Origin: Stropharia rugosoannulata
Taxonomy: Eukaryota > Basidiomycota > Agaricomycetes > Agaricales > Strophariaceae
Assembly (NCBI GenBank): GCA_028532985.1
Contig: JANCIK010000004.1
Span: 992,001-1,056,000 of the forward strand
Reading direction: 5' to 3'
DNA length: 64,000 bases
Made by a program: the position numbers and the translations under genes. Position 1 is the first letter of the stretch. Each line of letters opens with the position of its first letter. The notes below the pieces were generated by a model. That model saw only the letters and a list, made by a program, of their open reading frames with translations. It made no database searches and was not told the origin of the DNA. Shown here piece after piece: positions 58,001-64,000 of this stretch.

Positions 58001-58306
58001 ACGAGGGCAACGAACCCGGGGATGTTGTCCCGCGCGTACGCCGTCGGATTTACATACACCTTCGACTTGCTATACACGAGCCGGTACCGCTCGTCCTCTG
58101 CATGGGCTGGCCGCTGTGCCAGGGCAGGGACGTCCGCGCGCTTGATCTCGACCATGGATTCGGACTACAGGCCCAGTAGGACAGCGCAACAAGGGGGCGA
58201 TTATGATAAGTACTACTGTATAGACGATCAGCGCTGCGGGGGTACTCACGGAGCTGGTTGATATGGTACTGTCGAGGGATGATGGGCGTGGGTTATGGGT
58301 GGGCAT
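55030..58306 (-). CDS. GYP7: Gyp7-like Rab GTPase-activating protein (TBC domain)
   Basis: The model starts at 58306: exon 1 (MPTHNPRPSSLDSTISTSS) joins SESMVEIKRADVPALAQRP after an intron. The N-terminal Gyp7-type domain runs through RYRLVYSKSKVYVNPTAYAR, EAVNPVYLLAWIPENLL and DIVFIDLPTQRPESYAFSV. A Pro/Ser-rich linker follows. The TBC domain starts at LDEKTWAGWFAPDGRPKVSE and REVFRRGVSPKGTLRQKVWP. The catalytic Arg finger lies in RHRIDVDCRRTDR and the Gln finger in YVQGMSDLCAPIYVV; both are intact, so it should be an active GAP. WVLISFKREFPFDDVLRLWE then closes the fold. Yeast Gyp7 acts on Ypt7 in vacuole fusion. At least nine introns are present, mostly in the TBC half, while the linker is one long GC-rich exon. 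The tail is low complexity. Confidence 0.92.
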
Positions 58307-58927
58307 AGAAAGAACGGATTATATGCGTCGTTGGTGGATGGGCCCAAGTCATCGCACCGACTGCGATCTGACTGCGCCTCATACTCGTCATGGCACGTGA
58401 TACGCCCCGACCCGGCTGGTGCGCTCGAACCACAAAGTCCACAGGCGACGTTCGAAGGGAACTTGGAACCTTTGGGCTGTTCTGTTATAATAAGGAAGAT
58501 CAAACAATCCGTATATGACAGTTTTTAGGATGGGAGTTCTAGCAATGGGATCACCAGATATTAAGCGCCCAGCATTGATGCGGAAAACCAACGGAAAACA
58601 GACGCGTACGCAGCGGTTTCGGTTGGGTTTCGGCGGGTTCCAGCTGCGCAGACCCATATGCTAGCTCATTCAGCAGCTACGCAGCTAACGTCCAGAGAGA
58701 CTACAGTTAGAGAAGTTTTGCGAGAGCATGCAATATGCTATCCTTTTGTATTGCCGTCTTACTACCGAACACTCCTCGTCAATATACAGTGATTTCAAAA
58801 TACATCATATACGCTACACGGTGGAGCAATAACTTTACAATACACAGAACTGAGTTTAGACATACAAAAATTGATGGACATCGCGGAACAGGATCAAATC
58901 ACTTGAAATGAGTTACCTGCGAGTCGC
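58307..58927. other. Intergenic, Gyp7 promoter
   Basis: 621 bp between the Gyp7 start and the stop of the next minus-strand gene. Open frames at 58295-58657 are shadows without motif. Confidence 0.45.
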
Positions 58928-59372
58928 TTATTTCTTGCGACGCATACTTTGGTTCTCAAGCATGGGAGCCCAGCCATCGTCTGCACCATACTAGATAAGC
59001 TCAAGGAAAACAAGATGAGGGATATATGCGCACCTTTGATATTGTGCTGAGACAAAGGGTCGATGTGCGTGCTCTCGATAATACCAGGGAACGCCTCAAT
59101 GACGCCCGCAGTCTCTCGTAACCGGTGGCGCGCATCGCGGTCGCCGTGGAACTTGTGGCTGGCGCCAGCTCCGTGCGACTTGCTGGTCGGGTCGTCTGCC
59201 TGCAGAGAACGCTCGTGTATCAGTAAGTGCAGACGACACAGGCGTCAGTGCATACAAAATTATTCTTCGCTGGCGAATCCGTCGACGAAATGCTCGTCGG
59301 GTTTGCAATGCCCGGGTGGACGACGCTGGACTTGGCCGCCGAGGCGCTGATTTTCGTATCGTTTAGAGACAT
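58928..59372 (-). CDS. Small conserved-looking protein of unknown function
   Basis: Three exons (59372-59256, 59199-59034, 58980-58928) give exactly 111 residues. The N-terminus is Ser/Asn/Ala-rich (MSLNDTKISASAAKSSVVHP, GIANPTS). The middle is His/Arg-rich (KSHGAGASHKFHGDRDARHR, LRETAGVIEAFPGIIESTHI). The end is DDGWAPMLENQSMRRKK. No signal peptide or membrane segment. I do not recognise the family. The acceptor before DDGWAPM is the second AG (58981); using the first would shift frame. GC-rich codon use and the clean sum support coding. Confidence 0.6.
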
Positions 59373-59489
59373 GTTGTGTGGATGTACGTGTGTGGTGGGT
59401 TGGTCTGAGATATGTGTGGGGTGGTACAACCCAAAGAGAATTATATAGTGTATAAGAAAGCACTTGACGTCATGTCCCTACCCTAAGTA

Positions 59490-60237
59490 CTACCAAACCA
59501 CCTGATTGAAGTACTTTTCGCGTGCGCCCTTGCTGACGACATGAATCGCGAACTTGCCTGCGTCTATCAAGACCCACTCGCTCCCGTCCGTGCGCCGTTT
59601 TGGAGCAAGTGGAACTGGGGGTTCCATCTTTAGCAGCTGCATGCACACGGGGCTGGATTAGCCAATGCTACCTCAGACAAGAGACATTAAGGAAGGCGCG
59701 CACAGTTTTTCTGATCAGCCGGACGACAGACTCTATCGCGCCGCGGTTTTCCGTGCCCTCCTTTACCTGCATGTCAACGCGTCAGCACGGCGCAAATCAA
59801 ACAGGAAGAAAGGTGCTAACCTGTGCAGTGATGACCCAGCTCCAGATGCCCGCACCCGTCTCGTCATACGCTGACTCGCCTGAGTACGTGCCTCCGCGAT
59901 GCCGGCGGCCATGGGGCGCGCGGAGGGGCAGTGGGGGGCCGTCGGCGGGCAGTACGGCAGGACTGACGACAAGATGGGTGGTGTCCAAGTGCGGCGACTC
60001 TAGCAGCTTGCTGTGGAGGTGCCTGAGGACGTCCGGGGCATCGTGCGGCACGGAGGGCGCCTTGGCGGCGGGTCTGGGGAGATGGGGCGGGTGGGGGCGG
60101 TGGTCATAGCTGCGGGTGACGGGGGCAGGGTCGACGAACCAGGGGATGCCCGGGGCCTGGTCGCGTCTGGTCGCCGCCGCCGAGAAGCAGCGCACGGGGC
60201 GGGGGGTGGAGAGGAGGCGGCGGGAGAGGGCGAGCAT
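59490..60237 (-). CDS. Mitochondrial RsfS-like ribosome factor
   Basis: Three exons (60237-59821, 59766-59704, 59636-59490) give exactly 208 residues. The N-terminus is Arg/Ser-rich without acids (MLALSRRLLSTPRPVRCFSA), a good mitochondrial presequence. The C-terminal half fits the RsfS/DUF143 fold: GIWSWVITAQVKEGTENRGA, IESVVRLIRKT, EWVLIDAGKFAIHVVSKGAR then EKYFNQVVW. In bacteria and organelles RsfS (MALSU1) binds uL14 and keeps ribosomal subunits apart; in fungi related domains also occur in Atp25. The Pro-rich middle is typical of basidiomycete members as I recall. It starts 114 bp from SHR3 on the other strand. Confidence 0.72.
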
Positions 60238-60351
60238 TGGAGTTGCTAAAAAGAGCGGATGAACGTGATTGCTGTCGCGAGCGGACTTTGAACGAGCCGA
60301 TCATATTCGAATTGGCGCAGTGGAGACGGCTTGCTCTCAGAGTCTGTAGCC
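60238..60351. promoter_or_regulatory. Compact bidirectional promoter, RsfS-like / SHR3
   Basis: Only 114 bp lie between the divergent start codons, so the two genes must share promoter DNA. Confidence 0.45.
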
Positions 60352-61167
60352 ATGGGCGTCCGAGCTGCCGTCGTCGTCTGCACCACAAGCTTCCTGCTCG
60401 GTGCGCATTCTCCCTGTCCTCGCTGCTCAGTCCTAACCTCCTCAAACAGGTGCCCTCTTCACCCACTGGATCGCCGACTCCCTCACCCTATGGAAGGCGC
60501 CCGTCACCGATGAGCGTCTCTGGATCGCCGCCGCCTACTACCACATCCTCGCAAAGCAGCCGTGGCAGTTCCTCGCCTTCCTCGCCTCTGTCGCCGCAGT
60601 CGGCGCCGCCACCATCCTCTGGAGCTTCAACGACATGCGCGCCGGCAACATCATGTTCGACGGCGGCAGCATCTGTGCGTCGTCCCCCCTGCTTATAGGC
60701 TCTAGTCTCAGCTGACCCACGTCCAATACAGTTCTATTCGGCTGCACCGTGGTCATGTACGCTAACCAGGTCCTCCCTAGTATGTCCATCAGTCACATCA
60801 TACCACAAGACCTGACACTCGAGTCCCAGGTATCTTTTCCCAGTTCGCGGCGCTCCCACCGCACCACCCGCGCGACCCCATGCCGCGCACCCTGCGCAGC
60901 GCCACCCTCGAGCTCGCCTCCACCCATCTCATCTGCAGCGTCGCGCTGACCGGCATCCTCGCGCTCCAGGCCGGCCGCTACTGGGCAGAGAGCTCAGACT
61001 CGGACGACGACGACGAGTCTTTCGTTATGGGCGACGCATCGACCGCCGATGCCGACGACACCACCACCACCACGAAGCTGCGCGCAACGGGCGCCAAGAC
61101 GCCCGACATCAGCATTCGCGACGAAAAGGTCAAGCCGCTCCTCCAGCAGCGCGTCCAGACTTCATGA
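60352..61167 (+). CDS. SHR3: ER membrane packaging chaperone Shr3
   Basis: Four exons; introns follow CTG CTC G (60401), ATC T (60675) and CCT A (60780). The protein (about 200 residues) has four membrane segments: AAVVVCTTSFLLGALFTHWI, QFLAFLASVAAVGAATILW, FLFGCTVVMYANQVLP, and ATLELASTHLICSVALTGIL. The family phrase HWIADSLTLWKAPVTDERLW between segments 1 and 2 is the best support. The C-terminal tail is cytosolic and charged (SSDSDDDDESF). Shr3 in yeast prevents aggregation of amino acid permeases in the ER and allows their COPII packaging. Length matches yeast (210). Confidence 0.88.
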
Positions 61168-62044
61168 ACATACTCAAAAATTCTGCGGGTACTCCGCCCC
61201 TTCACGACTGACTGACCACCCTGCCCATCTATCATCGCTCTCTCATGAATGCGTAATACGTCTCCTGTGTATTTATTTTTTGATATGATGTCTAAATGCT
61301 AATTCGCAAGTCCAATAATGTCTCGCTGGCAATGCAGGACTGAATCCGCGCCAAGACACTGGAATAGACCTCCCAAATCCAGCGCACTTCCAAAACACCT
61401 AACCTTCCCACCCTAGCCAGGTGCTTATGTCCCAACTGATATGCATAACTTACCGTGATCCCTCTTGACCTTGGAGAGCGACCTTCCAGACTGTCCCCAG
61501 CGAATTGGCCACGTCTATGATTTGTCGAGTTTATTGCACAATTACGCTCTGTGTGAACAAAACCTGAAGGGCGGGCAAGGGGCATGAGATGAGTACTGGC
61601 ATGCGTTTTATGTGTAGTAGGTATACCTACCTTGCATGTGAGTCCGTCCGTAATCGACACCGTCCTCGTAGCATTTCGCCCATTCATCTCTCACTTTTCC
61701 TTCAAAGCCATCTGTATATCTTTTAAGACGTGGCTGCTGGTGATTTCAGGAAGACAGCAGGGAATAAAGACGGTGTTAGAGATTGACCATGACGCGTCTA
61801 TCTCGTTCCACTGGCTAATTTTGCGCCTGAGCATGTTCCAATTAGCTATTATCTAATGTAATAAATAACATCTATGCAGGTAATGTTACATCGTAATTAT
61901 GTAGAAGAAGATAAAGGTAAAGTAACACTGGACTGCTCATCTTGGGCGATAACACACCGGTAGATGGCCCCCATTTTGCTGAACAGTTCTTTTTGACCTT
62001 TATCTCGAAAGAGAGGCTTGTGCTTTTGGAGCCTTGCAATCACG
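61168..62044. other. Intergenic region
   Basis: About 0.9 kb after SHR3. Open frames at 61292-61687 and 61632-61856 have no motif. AT-rich from 61840. No supported gene. Confidence 0.45.
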
Positions 62045-62204
62045 TCATGCTTGATAGAGAAGTCGAGTCCAGAGAGCCTGAACAGCGATATATTTATCCC
62101 ACATGTCCTCCGAATATTTGATCAACTCGTTTGTGCTATCCTGCTCCCGCATCGTCTTCGCTCGACGAGCCTTGGTGCGCAGATAGTTATGGTCGCGAAT
62201 CAAA

Positions 62205-62860
62205 TCACACATGTACAGCAGCAAGCCTGTGTATTCCTTCAATTCCGGTCTGAGTTGCGTGAGCGGCGCTCAAAGTGGTGCGCACAAAATCCGGTTTACG
62301 ATGCGAGACTTCTTTGGAGTCGGCAGATTTGAATACGATTGGCATAGGATCGACACGACTGAGGCAAAGAGGAAGCGTTTGCTCACGAAGGGAATCGTCT
62401 GACAGTCTGGCTAGTTCGTTCAAGGCGGCATTATATAGATTGACGTAAGGCTCATAGCGCGATTCTTCATCAGCCTGGTTTTGGACCTTGTCTACGCTGC
62501 AAATTTTAATGATCAGATTCTCATGTGAGAGGGGTAGAATACTTACAATAACTTGAGCTTTGCACGGATCTCGTCGTTACTGGCAGTATCCACTACCCTC
62601 TTGAGCATCTGGTCCAAAAATTCTTTCAAAAGATCGTCACGCTCTTTCACCCGCGTCTTTTCCTCATCGCATGGTTCAGATTCAGTCTCACTTTCTTGCT
62701 CTAAATTAAGTTCGTTCCGCCTCAAGGTCGTCTGGTTAAACCGCCGCCGTTGATAGTCTTCAATTTGCTCCTTTTATTGCTCTCCAAGCATCGAGAAAGA
62801 AATAGTCGAAGGAAAAAATCAAATTCAACGACTTGGGCTTTTTCGACATTGATCTTGATG
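62205..62860 (-). pseudogene. Probable gene remnant resembling the N-terminus of FunK1-type kinase-like proteins
   Basis: The minus strand reads, in one frame near 62860-62740, INVEKAQVVEFDFFLRLFLS and then stops. A second piece starts at about 62725 (MRRNELNLEQESETESE), is charged, and splices at 62547 to VDKVQNQADEESRYEPYVNL, YNAALNELARLSD and PMPIVFKSADSKEVSHRKPD. The phrases FFLRLF, YEPYVNL and RKPD recall the N-terminal region of the large Agaricomycete FunK1-type kinase-like family, but the kinase half and the usual VEFK-type block are missing downstream. I infer a truncated or decayed copy. A fast-evolving intact gene with undetected introns is the alternative. Confidence 0.35.
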
Positions 62861-63591
62861 CACGATGTCGGGAGACACGTCGTCGGTGCTGGTCGAAAAT
62901 CAGTAGTGGCACACTTTTTGAGTAGGACAGTACTAATACATACCGTGTTCCTGGAGTATTACTAAACGGTTTAGTGTGTAGTAGGCTTGTCCCAGCCGCC
63001 GTCTCGAACTTTCACGTATTACATAACGTCCGTAGGCACGTGACCGACCGGTTCCGCGGGACGGTCGCTGTTTTGGCAGGCGAGAAAATCCCCGCCATCC
63101 TAGGTTTGACTCAATGTGCATTATAAACTCTCAAAAGACTGTTGTATATGTTTGAAATCGGAGATGGCAAGGGTGCGCACACACGTGTTAGTGATGTCAT
63201 TGGTAAGCGTTAGGTTACCTACTACCTAAAGCAGCTACACGGTTGCCTTATTTGGATTGTGTGGCAAGCCGCAGGCTGTCACTGTAGAAGAGAATACTTC
63301 CAACTATGTCATCTCACATATATTCTTTGGATATTCTATTTGCTCAGCATGCTCACAGATAACGGAACCAACTTGAAGGAGGTCAAAAAGACTTCATCTC
63401 ACATCAACACTCTAACCCATCTTTGTCTGTACCGGCCGCCATCTCATCGACATCCTTTACCATCTCCCCCTAGTTGATCATAGCTAACCGAAACCAAGAA
63501 ACCGCATCTTCTATTATTTTACTAAATCGGTCCGGGTCGGTTTCGACAAAACTGGTACGTAGGTTGTATACTAAATTTATCTAACACTAAA
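62861..63591. other. Intergenic region
   Basis: About 0.7 kb between the remnant and the LETM1 stop. Open frames at 62933-63121 and 63259-63477 have no motif. Confidence 0.45.
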
Positions 63592-64000
63592 TTAAGCTTC
63601 CTGCACAATATCCTCCTTCCTTGGCTTCTGGTTCGAGTTCTTCAGCTCGTTCCCCTGTCCAATAATCGACTGTGCCTCCTCGTCGAGGAACGTGCCGAGG
63701 CCCTCCTCCTTGACCAGGCCAAGGACATGCTCGAGCTCGACAAACCCATCGCCGTCCGCGTCCAGCTTCTGCGAAATCATCTGGCTGATCTCCTCATCGG
63801 GCTTGTGTCGAATGACCTGCAGCGCCTTCTCCAGGTCCGCGACCGAGATGCGGCCCTGCGCGTCTGCGGAGATCATCTGCAGCGAGCTCCCCACGCGGCT
63901 GTCGTACTCCTGCAACTGCGAGTCGATCTTGGTCAGCATCGTACGGATGCGCTTCGTCAGCGCGCCCGAGGGCGACGTCGGGTCCTCCTCCGCCTGCAAA
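63592..64000 (-). CDS. MDM38: LETM1/Mdm38 C-terminal part with EF-hand, 5' part beyond window edge
   Basis: An uninterrupted frame enters from the right edge and ends at 63592. It reads a helical linker (LTKRIRTMLTKIDSQLQEYD), then two EF-hand-like units: SADAQGRISVADLEKALQVI and KLDADGDGFVELEHVLGLVK followed by EEGLG. The second has a full DxDxDG...E calcium loop. This pair followed by a short polar tail is the C-terminus of LETM1/Mdm38, the mitochondrial inner-membrane protein for K+/H+ exchange and ribosome docking. The membrane segment and ribosome-binding domain would lie outside the window. The ATG at 63999 is internal, not the true start. Confidence 0.85.
   Translation of the reverse strand, partial: LQAEEDPTSPSGALTKRIRTMLTKIDSQLQEYDSRVGSSLQMISADAQGRISVADLEKALQVIRHKPDEEISQMISQKLDADGDGFVELEHVLGLVKEEGLGTFLDEEAQSIIGQGNELKNSNQKPRKEDIVQEA

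Noticed and set aside
1..64000. tRNA genes
   Set aside because: I looked for B-box-like GGTTCGAATCC sequences; the near matches (for example at 44285) lie inside coding exons and lack a cloverleaf.

Overview
The window looks like chromosomal DNA from a filamentous basidiomycete, most likely a mushroom-forming Agaricomycete. Genes are dense and on both strands. Almost all are cut by many short GT-AG introns, typically 45-65 nt. Protein families fit that group: a CE5 cutinase, a GPI-anchored cupredoxin, a glycine-rich membrane-anchored family, a Zn(II)2Cys6 regulator, arrestin-like proteins and Sfi1. All gene models were built by hand-splicing. Where every exon was added up, the total is divisible by three; those lengths are given as exact. 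I saw no tRNA, rRNA, CRISPR array, complete transposon or viral gene.

Layout. 0-5.4 kb: the edge of a secreted protein gene, an adenosine deaminase of the ADGF/CECR1 type, and a triple-KH RNA-binding protein. 7-13 kb: a half-length vigilin-like KH protein, ribosome biogenesis factor BRX1, and an arrestin-like protein. 13.8-22.5 kb: cutinase, amidophosphoribosyltransferase (ADE4), S-adenosylmethionine synthetase and a myotubularin phosphatase, all on the minus strand. 22.8-28.8 kb: cupredoxin, mitochondrial thioredoxin, two tandem G-protein gamma subunit genes and an unrecognised coiled-coil protein. 30-37.3 kb: an Ala-rich secreted protein, the Gly-rich surface protein and a coiled-coil protein resembling augmin subunit HAUS3. 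37.3-40.4 kb: a gene-poor stretch. 40.4-53 kb: class II aldolase/adducin protein, divergent Zn2Cys6 regulator, Sfi1, a PIG-Y-like subunit, a small coiled-coil protein and a Gfo/Idh/MocA-type oxidoreductase. 53-64 kb: aprataxin, a Gyp7 Rab-GAP, a small conserved protein, a mitochondrial RsfS-like factor, Shr3, a probable gene remnant, and the C-terminal end of LETM1/Mdm38.

The genes are mostly housekeeping and do not form one pathway or a biosynthetic cluster. Points worth a second look: the tandem Ggamma pair with different CAAX boxes and intron content; the intact but half-length vigilin-like gene; the long N-terminal extension on aprataxin; 13-19 nt microexons that carry required residues; a GC-AG intron; and an in-frame 54-nt intron in the PIG-Y-like gene. 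I did not find convincing evidence of a wholly new system.
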